From the NCBI GenBank assembly GCA_028103285.1, contig JAOHNF010000020.1, positions 1-7,886 on the forward strand: a stretch of 7,886 nt of DNA, in the 5' to 3' direction. Both the position numbers and the translations under genes were made by a program. The notes under the pieces were generated by a model. The model had not been told where the DNA came from. It ran no database searches and saw nothing but the letters and a program-made list of their open reading frames with translations. The stretch is from Candidatus Pelagibacter sp. GTDB taxonomy: Bacteria > Pseudomonadota > Alphaproteobacteria > Pelagibacterales > Pelagibacteraceae. Positions 1 through 7,034 of the stretch are shown in pieces (the first letter of the stretch is position 1; each line of letters opens with the position of its first letter).

Positions 1-555
1 TATTCCACCGATTCCTCTAGTTTCATTTCTATGCGGAAGGTAGAAATATTCATCACACAATTTTTTATATTTTTTATAATCTTTTTTATTTTGCAAGCAT
101 ACCTTTTTTAAATTGTTATGAATTATTTTCTTTTCTACATTATCTGGAAGGCTAGGAGTTGCATCCATACCTCCTCCAAACCATTCTTTTGAAGTGACTA
201 TAAATCTAGTATTAAAGTGAATTGCAGGAATTTTTGGATTTTTCATATGGGCCACTACAGAAATACCGGAGGCCCAATATACTCCATTTTTTTCTGCTCC
301 CAAAATTTTTGATCTAAATTGTTTTGGGAATATTCCTGAAACTGTAGATTTATTTACCCCTACTTTGTCAAAAATTCCTCCCCCTGATAAAAGATAAGAG
401 GTTCCCCCACCTTCTTTTTTATTGTCTTTTTTCCAATCTCTTTTAGAAAATTTAACTTTATTATTTTCTAAAAATTCAAATTCTTTACAAATTTGACTTT
501 GTAAATATGAAAACCAACTATCAGCCATTTTTTTTCTAAAATTTGAATTAATCAT
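1..555 (-). CDS. hemF: Oxygen-dependent coproporphyrinogen III oxidase, partial (C-terminus beyond the window)
   Basis: HemF is a cytoplasmic enzyme that uses O2 to decarboxylate coproporphyrinogen III oxidatively to protoporphyrinogen IX, a late step of heme synthesis. 185 residues are visible of a family length near 300. Family motifs seen: GGGTSYLLSGGG (about 49-60), the H-M-K-N-P region (His103), AIHFNTRF (111-118), WFGGGMDATP (125-134), and the signature CDEYFYLPHR followed by NETRGIGGI (167-185), where the window ends. I chose the ATG at 553-555 because it overlaps the trmL stop as TAATG. An in-frame ATG at 526-528 (giving MADSW) is the alternative; neither has a clear ribosome-binding site. 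The gene is second in a trmL-hemF pair and runs divergently from the heme-requiring bc1 operon. Identity is very secure; the exact start is moderately so. Confidence 0.95.
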   Translation of the reverse strand, partial: MINSNFRKKMADSWFSYLQSQICKEFEFLENNKVKFSKRDWKKDNKKEGGGTSYLLSGGGIFDKVGVNKSTVSGIFPKQFRSKILGAEKNGVYWASGISVVAHMKNPKIPAIHFNTRFIVTSKEWFGGGMDATPSLPDNVEKKIIHNNLKKVCLQNKKDYKKYKKLCDEYFYLPHRNETRGIGGI

Positions 556-1004
556 TATTTTAATAAATCATTTTGTCTTAATGCCTCAGACGCAATTATA
601 GCTACACTCATAGCAACATTTAGAGATCTTGTTTTTTTATTCATTGGAATTTTAACTTTATTTTTTATTAATTTATGTAAATTTTCAGGCACTCCAGCAC
701 TTTCTCGACCAAATAATAAAACATCATTTTTTCTAAATTTGAATTTATGGTAATATTTAGTTGCTTTAGTTGTCATTAAAATAATTCTTTTTTTTTTGTT
801 TTTTTTAAAAAACTCCTCATAATCTTTATGTCTAAAAATTTTACTAAATCCTAAATAATCCATTACAACTCTTTTAAACCTTGAGTCATTTAGGTCAAAT
901 CCACAGGGCTCTATGATATGTACTTTTAAATTTAAACAAGCGCTTAATCTTATTATAGCTGCCGTATTTTGAGGTATATCTGGCTTATATAGAGCTATGT
1001 GCAT
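555..1004 (-). CDS. trmL: tRNA (cytidine/uridine(34)-2'-O)-methyltransferase TrmL, SPOUT family
   Basis: 149 residues, close to the roughly 155 of characterised TrmL proteins. The family methylates the 2'-O of wobble nucleotide 34 in leucine tRNAs using S-adenosylmethionine, acting as a dimer. The SPOUT trefoil-knot motifs are visible: N-terminal IALYKPDIPQNTAAIIRLS (motif 1 region, 3-21), LLFGRESAGVP (about 96-106, motif 2) and RSLNVAMSVAI (about 126-136, motif 3). No extra RNA-binding domain is present, as expected for this minimal subfamily. Its stop overlaps the hemF start (TAATG), which suggests translational coupling. Its ATG at 1002-1004 faces petA across 89 bp. It contains a run of ten A on the coding strand (positions 788-797), followed by a single C and eight more A, in a Lys-rich segment, with the frame intact. 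Another SpoU-like 2'-O-methyltransferase is the only real alternative. Confidence 0.93.
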   Translation of the reverse strand: MHIALYKPDIPQNTAAIIRLSACLNLKVHIIEPCGFDLNDSRFKRVVMDYLGFSKIFRHKDYEEFFKKNKKKRIILMTTKATKYYHKFKFRKNDVLLFGRESAGVPENLHKLIKNKVKIPMNKKTRSLNVAMSVAIIASEALRQNDLLK

Positions 1005-1030
1005 TATTATTGCTTAATTTATGTGTCATT

Positions 1031-1058
1031 CTGACCCTAGAAAATTAAATAATATAGT
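1031..1058 (+). promoter_or_regulatory. Candidate sigma70-type promoter for petABC
   Basis: CTGACC (1031-1036, 4 of 6 matches to TTGACA), a 16-bp spacer, then TATAGT (1053-1058, 5 of 6 matches to TATAAT). It would give a leader of about 30 nt before petA at 1094. It lies in the only intergenic space upstream of the operon. The region is so A/T-rich that -10-like hexamers occur by chance (TATATT at 1072-1077 is another), so this is tentative. Confidence 0.3.
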
Positions 1059-1079
1059 TTAATTAAATATCTATATTAT
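1049..1079. repeat. Inverted repeat in the trmL/petA divergent region
   Basis: ATAATATAG (1049-1057) and CTATATTAT (1071-1079) are perfect 9-bp inverted arms around a 13-bp centre. The centre contains the palindrome TTTAATTAAA (1058-1067). The left arm overlaps the candidate petA -10 box. It could be an operator or a hairpin in the petA leader. The sequence is nearly all A/T, so a chance origin is also plausible. Confidence 0.5.
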
Positions 1080-1093
1080 AAACACATTCAACT

Positions 1094-1615
1094 ATGAGCA
1101 AAGAAGAAAAAAAAGTTAATAGAAGAGATTTTTTATTTACCGCTAGCTACACTATTGGGGCTGTAGGCCTTGGGGCCGTGGTTTGGCCTTTAGTTCACCA
1201 GATGAATCCAGATAAAGCTCAACAAGCTTTAGCAACAACAGAAGTTGATATAAGTCAAGTTGAACCTGGAAATTCTATAACAGTTTTATGGAGAGGTAAG
1301 CCTGTATTTTTAAAAAGAAGAACTCAGGAAGAAATTTCTGAAGCAAGAGCTGTAAGCTTAACAGATCTTCCAGATCCTCAAAAAGATGAAGAGAGAGTGA
1401 AAGAAGGTAAGGACGAATGGCTTGTGATGCTTGGAGTATGTACTCACCTTGGTTGTGTTCCTTTAAAAGATAAAGGGGACTTTAATGGTTGGTTTTGCCC
1501 ATGCCATGGATCTCATTACGACGGCTCTGGTAGAATTAGAAAAGGACCAGCACCTAAAAATATGGAAATACCAAAGTTTGAATTTGTAGACAGTAATACA
1601 ATTAAGATAGGATAA
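1094..1615 (+). CDS. petA: Ubiquinol-cytochrome c reductase iron-sulfur (Rieske) subunit
   Basis: Rieske 2Fe-2S subunit of the cytochrome bc1 complex. It takes one electron from ubiquinol at the Qo site and passes it to cytochrome c1 on the periplasmic face. 173 residues, normal for the family. The N-terminus has a twin-arginine motif (NRRDFLF, 9-15) followed by one hydrophobic segment (about 16-34), which typically serves as both Tat signal and retained membrane anchor. Cluster motifs are CTHLGC (116-121) and CPCHGSHYDGSGR (135-147). Predicted iron ligands are Cys116, His118, Cys135 and His138, with a Cys121-Cys137 disulfide. GPAP (151-154) is the usual proline loop. It is first in petA-petB-petC, and petB starts 6 bp after its stop. 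No Shine-Dalgarno sequence precedes the ATG. Identity is certain. Confidence 0.98.
   Translation: MSKEEKKVNRRDFLFTASYTIGAVGLGAVVWPLVHQMNPDKAQQALATTEVDISQVEPGNSITVLWRGKPVFLKRRTQEEISEARAVSLTDLPDPQKDEERVKEGKDEWLVMLGVCTHLGCVPLKDKGDFNGWFCPCHGSHYDGSGRIRKGPAPKNMEIPKFEFVDSNTIKIG
1609..1612 (+). promoter_or_regulatory. Ribosome-binding site of petB
   Basis: AGGA lies 9 nt before the petB ATG at 1622 and overlaps the end of petA. It is the clearest Shine-Dalgarno-like sequence before any start in this window. It supports the ATG at 1622 as the petB start. Confidence 0.5.
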
Positions 1616-1621
1616 ATAATT

Positions 1622-2881
1622 ATGAGTGATCACGAATATACACCGAAGTCAAAAGTAGGAAAATGGTTTAATGACCGTTTACCTCTATTAACATTAGGAG
1701 CTCATTTAACTGATTACCCTACACCAAAAAATCTAAATTATTGGTGGACATTTGGTGGAATTCTTACTTTTTGTTTATTAACCCAAATTATAACAGGAAT
1801 TGTTTTAGCAATGCACTACGTGGCACATGCAGATCTAGCTTTCGCAAGTGTTGAGCATATTATGAGAGATGTAAACTTTGGTTGGTTAATTCGTTATATC
1901 CATAGCAATGGAGCATCTATGTTTTTTCTTGCAGTTTACATACATATATTTAGATCTTTATTTTATGGTTCATATAAATCTCCAAGAGAAGTAATATGGA
2001 TTATTGGTTTAATGATCTACGTACTAATGATGGCGGCAGCATTCATGGGTTATGTTTTACCTTGGGGCCAAATGAGTTTTTGGGGAGCTACAGTTATAAC
2101 GAATTTATTTACTGCAATACCTTTAGTAGGTGATAGTATTACAACTTGGTTATGGGGAGCATATTCAGTTGACAATCCTACTCTTAATAGGTTTTTTAGC
2201 TTACATTACTTAATACCTTTTTTAATTTTAGGACTAGTTGTTTTACACATCTGGGCTCTTCATATTCCAGGTAATAATAATCCTGTTGGTATTGATATTA
2301 AAAAACCATCAAAAGACACAGTTCCTTTTCATCCATACATCACAATTAAGGATGCCTTTGCATTGCTAATGTTCATGATTATTTTTGCGGGTTTTGTTTT
2401 CTTTTCACCAAATGTTTTAGGTCATTCAGATAATTATATTCCTGCAAATCCATTGGTAACTCCAGCACATATTGTGCCGGAGTGGTATCTATTACCTTTT
2501 TATGCAATTTTAAGATCAGTTCCGGATAAATTAGGTGGAGTAATTTTAATGTTTGGAGCAATATTTATATTATTTGTTTTACCTTGGCTGGACACCTCAA
2601 AAGTTAGATCAGCAGTCTTTAGACCAATATACAGACAATTTTATTGGATATTTGTATTAGATGTTTTAATGCTTGGCTATATGGGAGCAATGCCTGCCGA
2701 AGGTATTTATCTAGTTCTAGCTAGAGTAGGGACGATTTATTACTTTTTACATTTCATTGTTGTATTGCCAGTTGTAGGCTTACTTGAAAAAACTGATCCA
2801 ATTCCTATGAGTATTTCTGAGCCAGTATTAGGCGGCAGTGCTGACCCATTACTTGCTAGAAAAGATAATGACAAGATTTAA
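1622..2881 (+). CDS. petB: Cytochrome b subunit of the cytochrome bc1 complex
   Basis: Integral membrane core of complex III. It carries both b hemes and forms the Qo and Qi quinone sites of the proton-motive Q cycle. 419 residues in one unsplit polypeptide (bc1 type, not the split b6/subunit IV form), with about eight hydrophobic segments. Heme ligands are predicted as His94 and His195 for one heme and His108 and His209 for the other, each pair 14 apart as in the family. The Qo motif PEWY is at 286-289. Also conserved are [14 protein letters not shown] (146-159) and the helix D segment SLHYLIPF (193-200). Its 3' end overlaps the preferred petC start by 14 bp, which suggests coupled translation. 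No missing residues or frame damage were seen. Confidence 0.99.
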   Translation: MSDHEYTPKSKVGKWFNDRLPLLTLGAHLTDYPTPKNLNYWWTFGGILTFCLLTQIITGIVLAMHYVAHADLAFASVEHIMRDVNFGWLIRYIHSNGASMFFLAVYIHIFRSLFYGSYKSPREVIWIIGLMIYVLMMAAAFMGYVLPWGQMSFWGATVITNLFTAIPLVGDSITTWLWGAYSVDNPTLNRFFSLHYLIPFLILGLVVLHIWALHIPGNNNPVGIDIKKPSKDTVPFHPYITIKDAFALLMFMIIFAGFVFFSPNVLGHSDNYIPANPLVTPAHIVPEWYLLPFYAILRSVPDKLGGVILMFGAIFILFVLPWLDTSKVRSAVFRPIYRQFYWIFVLDVLMLGYMGAMPAEGIYLVLARVGTIYYFLHFIVVLPVVGLLEKTDPIPMSISEPVLGGSADPLLARKDNDKI

Positions 2882-3656
2882 ATTTAAAATTTTAGCAATC
2901 TCGTTTTTTTTGTTTTTGACGTCAATAGCACCTTCATTTGGAGCCGGATCTGGTAGCGAACTTTTAAAAATAGATTGGAGTTTTAAAGGTTTAACAGGCA
3001 AATTTGACCGAGCATCTCTACAAAGAGGTTTTCAAGTTTATAAAGAAGTTTGTTCATCTTGCCATTCTATGCAGTATTTAAGCTACAGAAATCTTGGAGA
3101 GCCAGGCGGACCGGAATTTTCTGAGCAAGAAGTTAAGGCAATTGCAGCCAGTATTGAAATAGAAGATGGTCCTGATAGTCAAGGAGAAATGTTTACAAGG
3201 TCTGGAAGACCAGCGGATAAATTTAAAAGCCCTTACCCAAATGTGAATGCATCAACAGCTGCCAATGGTGGTGCTTACCCACCTGATATGTCGGTACTTG
3301 TTAAAGCTAGACCTGGAGGATCAAACTATATTTACTCAGTTTTAATGGGATATGAAGATCCACCTGAAGGAATGACTTTAGACGACGGTGTTTATTATAA
3401 TAAATATATGATTGGGAACAAAATTAAAATGTCTTCTCCTTTAAATGAAGACATAGTTGAATATACAGATGGCACTCAAGCTAGCGTAGATCAAATGGCT
3501 AAAGATGTAACAACTTTTTTATCTTGGGCCGCTGAACCTGAATTAGAAGAGAGACATCGAACAGGAGTTAAAGTTATAATTTATTTAATTCTTCTTACGA
3601 CTTTAGTTTATCTAAGTATGAAAAAAATATGGTCAAGGGTTGACACGGAAGTATAA
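2868..3656 (+). CDS. petC: Cytochrome c1 subunit of the cytochrome bc1 complex
   Basis: Membrane-anchored c-type cytochrome that receives electrons from the Rieske centre and reduces soluble or membrane cytochrome c. 262 residues from the ATG at 2868. I prefer this over an upstream in-frame GTG at 2838 because it begins directly with a signal peptide (MTRFKFK, then a hydrophobic stretch to about residue 24, likely cleavage near Ala26). The covalent heme motif is CSSCH (62-66). The axial Met is probably Met188 in IKMSSPL. YPNVNAS and GGAYPPDMS (about 123-142) are typical cytochrome c1 segments. A single C-terminal transmembrane anchor (about 234-251) is followed by a basic end. Last gene of the operon. 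Its final 24 bp overlap the 3' end of the convergent ychF. Confidence 0.97.
   Translation: MTRFKFKILAISFFLFLTSIAPSFGAGSGSELLKIDWSFKGLTGKFDRASLQRGFQVYKEVCSSCHSMQYLSYRNLGEPGGPEFSEQEVKAIAASIEIEDGPDSQGEMFTRSGRPADKFKSPYPNVNASTAANGGAYPPDMSVLVKARPGGSNYIYSVLMGYEDPPEGMTLDDGVYYNKYMIGNKIKMSSPLNEDIVEYTDGTQASVDQMAKDVTTFLSWAAEPELEERHRTGVKVIIYLILLTTLVYLSMKKIWSRVDTEV
3621..3644 (-). terminator. Candidate intrinsic terminator of the minus-strand cluster, inside petC
   Basis: Read on the minus strand, GTCAA-CCC-TTGAC (3644 down to 3632) forms a 5-bp stem with a 3-nt loop. Four nucleotides later comes a run of seven T (3627-3621). It coincides with the last codons and TGA stop of ychF. The stem is short (two G-C pairs), so strength is uncertain, but position and T-run fit a terminator. 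On the plus strand the stem is preceded, not followed, by the homopolymer, so it would not stop petC transcription. Confidence 0.35.
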
Positions 3657-4703
3657 GACATCTCCATCTTTTACAATATAGTCCTTTCCCTCAATTCTCA
3701 GTTTTCCATTTTCTTTACATTTTTCAGCTGAACCATACTTAATAAAATCTTCACATGTCACAGTCTCAGCTCTGATAAAATTTTTTTCAAAATCGGTGTG
3801 TATGACACTTGCTGCCTTGGGTGCTGGGGTATCTTTTTTTACAGTCCAAGCTCTGCTTTCTTCAGGTCCTGAAGTAAAAAATGTATCTAAATTTAAAAGA
3901 TCATAACCTTCTTTTATTAATTGATTAAGACCAGTTTTATTTAGACCTATTTCTTTCATAAAAGTTTCTCTTTCATTACTGTCTAAACCCGTAATCTGAT
4001 CTTCAATATCTGCACAAATTGAGACCAATTTTTCATTTGGGTGTTTTTCTTTTACACTTTCGGTAAAAGCATTACCTTTAGACACACTTTCTTCATCAAC
4101 ATTACAAACAATTATTTTAGGCTTAATGCTCAATAGACCTAAGTTAGATAAAAATTTATTCTCTTTTTCATCATTTGCTTTAATTTCTAAACCTTCATTT
4201 AATTGTATAAGTTTTTCTTCTAGAATCTTAACTTCCTTTTCATCAAGTAATTTTTTTTTACCTTTATCAAGTTTTTTTTGAACTACATCTATATCAGAGA
4301 GTATTATTTCTGTTTTTATGATTTCCAGGTCTTCTACAGGATTAATCTTTGAATTTACGTGTGTTATCTTATCTGACTCAAAGCATCTTACTAGATGAAT
4401 AATTGCATCAACTTCCCTGATATGCGATAGAAACTTATTACCCAAGCCTTCACCTTTAGAAGCTCCTTTTACTAGGCCAGCAATATCAACAAATGTTATG
4501 TTGGTATAAATTTTCTTTTTAGAGTTTGATAATTTAGTTAGCTGATCTAATCTTTTATCAACTACATCAACTATTCCTATATTTGGATCAATAGTACAAA
4601 AAGGAAAATTTGCTGCCTCTGCATTTTTTGAAGCAGTTAAGGCATTAAATAAAGTTGACTTTCCAACATTAGGAAGCCCAACAATTCCACATTTAAATCC
4701 CAT
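3633..4703 (-). CDS. ychF: Ribosome-binding ATPase YchF (OLA1/Obg-like family)
   Basis: Universally conserved TRAFAC-class P-loop protein. Unlike most of its class it prefers ATP, and it binds ribosomes; proposed roles include stress adaptation and translation control. 356 residues against about 363 in E. coli. Visible: Walker A GLPNVGKS (9-16), [10 protein letters not shown] (32-41), switch [12 protein letters not shown] (73-82) and [18 protein letters not shown] (84-101). The specificity loop is NVDE (201-204) in place of the GTPase NKxD, as expected for ATP preference. A lysine/glutamate-rich helical, probably coiled-coil insert spans about 136-185. The C-terminal TGS-like domain (about 274-356) ends in [10 protein letters not shown]. 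Its start overlaps the end of pth by 11 bp, and its 3' end overlaps petC by 24 bp. No Shine-Dalgarno sequence is evident, so translation is probably coupled to pth. Confidence 0.97.
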   Translation of the reverse strand: MGFKCGIVGLPNVGKSTLFNALTASKNAEAANFPFCTIDPNIGIVDVVDKRLDQLTKLSNSKKKIYTNITFVDIAGLVKGASKGEGLGNKFLSHIREVDAIIHLVRCFESDKITHVNSKINPVEDLEIIKTEIILSDIDVVQKKLDKGKKKLLDEKEVKILEEKLIQLNEGLEIKANDEKENKFLSNLGLLSIKPKIIVCNVDEESVSKGNAFTESVKEKHPNEKLVSICADIEDQITGLDSNERETFMKEIGLNKTGLNQLIKEGYDLLNLDTFFTSGPEESRAWTVKKDTPAPKAASVIHTDFEKNFIRAETVTCEDFIKYGSAEKCKENGKLRIEGKDYIVKDGDVLYFRVNP

Positions 4704-5265
4704 TAAGGTCTTGATTAACTTTGCTTGAGAAAAGGTCTATTTTTTTACCAATAAGAGTAGGCAATTGTTTTACTATGTTTTCTGTAATTTCATTTATTTT
4801 TTCCTCTTCATCTTCTTTGAAATCTTCCAGAACATGGTTATTAACTCTCTTTTCTTGTTTCGGATGACCTATACCTATACGTACTCTTGAATAATCTGTT
4901 CCAATAAATTTATCAATAGATTCTATTCCATTATGGCCAGCACTACTTCCACCAAACTTTGCTTTAATTTTTCCAAAGTCTATATCAAGATCATCATGAA
5001 AAACAAAAACATCTTTGGCATCAATTTTAAAATAATCTATAAGTTCTTTAATTGCCGTCCCAGAATTATTCATAAAAGTTAATGGTTTAATAGCATAAAT
5101 TTTTTTTTCATCTATATTACCTGTGGTAAGCAGACCTTTAAATTTAGGTTTTTGTTTTGAAAGCTTAAAATGAGCATTTATTGCGTCAATTATTTTGAAA
5201 CCAATATTATGTCTAGTGTTAGTATAACTGGATCCAGGATTTCCTAATCCGACAAGTAAAAGCAT
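4693..5265 (-). CDS. pth: Peptidyl-tRNA hydrolase
   Basis: Cytoplasmic esterase that cleaves peptidyl-tRNAs dropped from stalled ribosomes, freeing tRNA and peptide. 190 residues, typical for bacterial Pth. Landmarks: GLGNPG (6-11, with Asn9), TRHNIGF (17-23, catalytic His19), FMNNSG (64-69, substrate-binding Asn), HDDLDIDFGKI (90-100), GGSSAGHNGIESI (105-117, Asn112) and RVRIGIGHP (127-135). All the main catalytic and tRNA-contact positions known from E. coli Pth have counterparts. It starts 5 bp after the rplY stop and overlaps ychF by 11 bp, giving the common rplY-pth-ychF translation cluster, presumably on one mRNA. Confidence 0.97.
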   Translation of the reverse strand: MLLLVGLGNPGSSYTNTRHNIGFKIIDAINAHFKLSKQKPKFKGLLTTGNIDEKKIYAIKPLTFMNNSGTAIKELIDYFKIDAKDVFVFHDDLDIDFGKIKAKFGGSSAGHNGIESIDKFIGTDYSRVRIGIGHPKQEKRVNNHVLEDFKEDEEEKINEITENIVKQLPTLIGKKIDLFSSKVNQDLNGI

Positions 5266-5270
5266 ATTAG

Positions 5271-6002
5271 TTATTTTTTTTCAGCTGGTTTTTTATCTTC
5301 AGGTTTTTTTTCAACACCATCTTTGGCTTTTTCATCTTTTTTAGTAGTATCTACATCTTTTGTTGTTGCATCCGCTCCTTCGGCCGGAGTTGCACCTTCA
5401 GCTCCCTCTGCAGCAACATCTTCTGTTGGTTTTTCTGGCTCCTTCATTACTGTTGGAGCTGCAACGGTTGCTATAACAAAATCTCTATCAATCGTTGGGA
5501 CAACATTTTCTTCTAATTTTACTGAAGAAATTTTTATACTCGTTCCTATGTCGGTACCAGCTAGATCAACTGTAATATCATCTGGAATATTCTCACCTGG
5601 ACATTTTAATTCTACTTTTCGTCTTACTATATTTAATACACCTCCTCTTTTTAAACCCGGTGAGTCTGGATGATTAATAAATTTAACAGGTATCTCTAAA
5701 ATAATTTTTTTCCCAGCAACAATTCTCATAAAATCGATGTGAATTGGTTCTTCTGAAACAACATGAAAAGCTATATCTCTTGGTATTACCTTTTCTTTCT
5801 TTCCATTAACATCCAACTCTAGAACTTTGGACAGAAATGTTTCAGAATTAATAATATTTTTAATTGCTTTTTTTTCTACAGAGATATTTTGATTTGGATC
5901 TTTACCGCCATACAAGATAGCTGGAATTAGCCCATCTGCTCTTAACTTGTTATTAGAGCCAGAAGAAGTTCCTTCTCTTATTATTGCCTTTAAGTCACTC
6001 AT
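5271..6002 (-). CDS. rplY: 50S ribosomal protein L25, long CTC/TL5 form with low-complexity tail
   Basis: L25 family proteins bind 5S rRNA in the central protuberance of the large subunit. 243 residues, so the two-domain general-stress (CTC/TL5) form rather than the short E. coli L25 of about 94. The N-terminal 5S-binding domain (1 to about 93) shows LRADGLIPAILYGG (20-33) and EEPIHIDFMRI (84-94). The second beta-rich domain (about 98-184) shows PGLKRGGVLNIVRRKVEL (115-132) and the DLAGTDIGTSIKIS region (146-159). After about residue 185 comes an Ala/Glu/Gly/Thr- then Lys/Asp/Glu/Pro-rich tail of about 58 residues, likely disordered. The ATG at 6000-6002 matches the usual family N-terminus. 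It lies 48 bp after prs and 5 bp before pth. Confidence 0.94.
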   Translation of the reverse strand: MSDLKAIIREGTSSGSNNKLRADGLIPAILYGGKDPNQNISVEKKAIKNIINSETFLSKVLELDVNGKKEKVIPRDIAFHVVSEEPIHIDFMRIVAGKKIILEIPVKFINHPDSPGLKRGGVLNIVRRKVELKCPGENIPDDITVDLAGTDIGTSIKISSVKLEENVVPTIDRDFVIATVAAPTVMKEPEKPTEDVAAEGAEGATPAEGADATTKDVDTTKKDEKAKDGVEKKPEDKKPAEKK

Positions 6003-6018
6003 AATTTAGTTGAAAAGG

Positions 6019-6047
6019 TATATAACCTAAGTTCTTCACCAAGACAA
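6019..6047 (-). promoter_or_regulatory. Candidate internal promoter for rplY-pth-ychF
   Basis: On the minus strand: TTGTCT (6047-6042, 4 of 6 matches to -35), a 17-bp spacer, then TATATA (6024-6019, 4 of 6 matches to -10), all within the 48-bp prs-rplY gap. The implied leader is only about 10 nt, with no room for a usual Shine-Dalgarno sequence. Weak evidence; the cluster may instead be read through from prs. Confidence 0.25.
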
Positions 6048-6050
6048 GGT

Positions 6051-6983
6051 TTAATTGAATAAATCTGATACTGAGTTTGAATTAGCTATTCTTTTAATAG
6101 CTTCAGACATTAGAGATGTAATAGATAGCACCTCAATTTTATTGTTATTTTTAATTTTTTCGGAATTATCAATTGAGTCTGTAATAATAAGTTTCTTAAT
6201 TTTTGAATTCTTTATTTTTTTTGCCGCATCTCCACTTAAAACCGCATGAGTAATAAATACATACACTTCCTTAGCCCCTTTTTTCTTTAAGGCTTCAACT
6301 GCATTAATAATAGTGCCACCACTGTCAATTATATCATCTACGATTATGCAAGTTTTATTTTTAACATCACCAATAATATTCATGACTTGGGATTTTCCTG
6401 GAGCGGGTCTTCTCTTATCGATGATAGCAAGTTCTGCTTTTATTCTTGTGGCCAGTGCCCTTGTCCTAGCAACACCACCCATATCAGGAGATACGCAGAT
6501 TAATTTTTTTGAATTTATTTTCTTTTTTATAAATTTTGAAAATAATGGTGTAGTAAATAAGTTATCTACCGGCATATCAAAAAAACCTTGAATTTGTCCA
6601 GCGTGGAGATCAACAGTCACTATTCTATTTGCCCCTGCATTAGTTAAAAGATTGGCAACAACTTTTGCAGAAATTGAAGTTCTCGGAGCAACTTTTCTAT
6701 CTTGTCTAGCATAGCCAAAATATGGAATTACTGCTGTAATAGTTTTCGCTGAAGATCTTCTCAATGCATCTATCACCAAAAGAAGCTCCATCAAATTATC
6801 ATTTGCTGGATTAGATGTAGACTGAATAACAAATATGCTGTTACCTCTAATATTTTCATTAATCTCTATATAAATTTCGCCATCAGCAAATCTTTTAATG
6901 TTAGTATTAATTAGTTTGAGTTTTAAATTTTTAGCAATATTCTTACTAAGTTTAAGATTACTAGTTCCAGATAAGATTTTCAT
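6051..6983 (-). CDS. prs: Ribose-phosphate pyrophosphokinase (PRPP synthetase)
   Basis: Makes 5-phosphoribosyl-1-pyrophosphate from ribose 5-phosphate and ATP, the entry point to purine, pyrimidine, NAD, histidine and tryptophan synthesis. 310 residues from the ATG at 6981-6983, matching the class I family (about 310-320). I rejected an in-frame TTG at 6990-6992 because MKILSGTSN is the usual N-terminus. Visible: FADGEIYIEI (32-41), the catalytic flexible loop YARQDRKVAPRTSIS (91-105), DLHAGQIQGFFDMPVDNL (125-142, with His127), the KRRPAPG segment (190-196), and the PRPP-binding loop VDDIIDSGGT (215-224). All key residues are present. It follows pgeF after 51 bp and precedes rplY by 48 bp. 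Confidence 0.97.
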   Translation of the reverse strand: MKILSGTSNLKLSKNIAKNLKLKLINTNIKRFADGEIYIEINENIRGNSIFVIQSTSNPANDNLMELLLVIDALRRSSAKTITAVIPYFGYARQDRKVAPRTSISAKVVANLLTNAGANRIVTVDLHAGQIQGFFDMPVDNLFTTPLFSKFIKKKINSKKLICVSPDMGGVARTRALATRIKAELAIIDKRRPAPGKSQVMNIIGDVKNKTCIIVDDIIDSGGTIINAVEALKKKGAKEVYVFITHAVLSGDAAKKIKNSKIKKLIITDSIDNSEKIKNNNKIEVLSITSLMSEAIKRIANSNSVSDLFN

Positions 6984-6995
6984 GAAATACAACTA

Positions 6996-7024
6996 CTTAT
7001 ACAATTATTTTTATTTATTTACAA
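6996..7024 (-). promoter_or_regulatory. Candidate promoter for prs
   Basis: On the minus strand: TTGTAA (7024-7019, 4 of 6 matches to -35), a 17-bp spacer, then TATAAG (7001-6996, 5 of 6 matches to -10). Transcription would begin only about 6 nt before the prs ATG, giving an almost leaderless mRNA. The surrounding gap is nearly pure A/T, so chance matches are likely. Confidence 0.25.
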
Positions 7025-7034
7025 ATTAATAAAT

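Noticed and set aside
2379..2561. Short minus-strand open frame opposite petB
   Set aside because: It lies wholly within the conserved cytochrome b coding region, with no promoter, domain or partner gene.
2838..2867. Upstream in-frame GTG start for petC, adding ten residues
   Set aside because: It would place [10 protein letters not shown] before an otherwise well-formed signal peptide and lengthen the overlap with petB; the ATG at 2868 fits the family better.
5323..5673. Plus-strand open frame opposite rplY, Ser/Ala/Val-rich
   Set aside because: It is the antisense reading of the low-complexity L25 tail and second domain; no recognisable domain or own ribosome-binding site.
6016..6028. AGGT/ACCT hairpin followed by T residues between prs and rplY, as a terminator
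   Set aside because: Only a 4-bp stem and a T4 run; too weak, and ending transcription here would cut off rplY-pth-ychF.
6055..6591. Two plus-strand open frames opposite prs
   Set aside because: Hydrophobic antisense translations of a certain prs gene, with no homology I recognise.
6984..6992. TTG start for prs, adding three residues
   Set aside because: MKILSGTSN from the ATG at 6981-6983 is the normal family N-terminus; the TTG has no supporting ribosome-binding site.
7013..7034. All-A/T 7-bp stem after pgeF as a terminator or attenuator
   Set aside because: ATTTATT/AATAAAT has no G-C pair and an 8-nt loop, with no proper T-run following on the transcribed strand; expected by chance in this composition.
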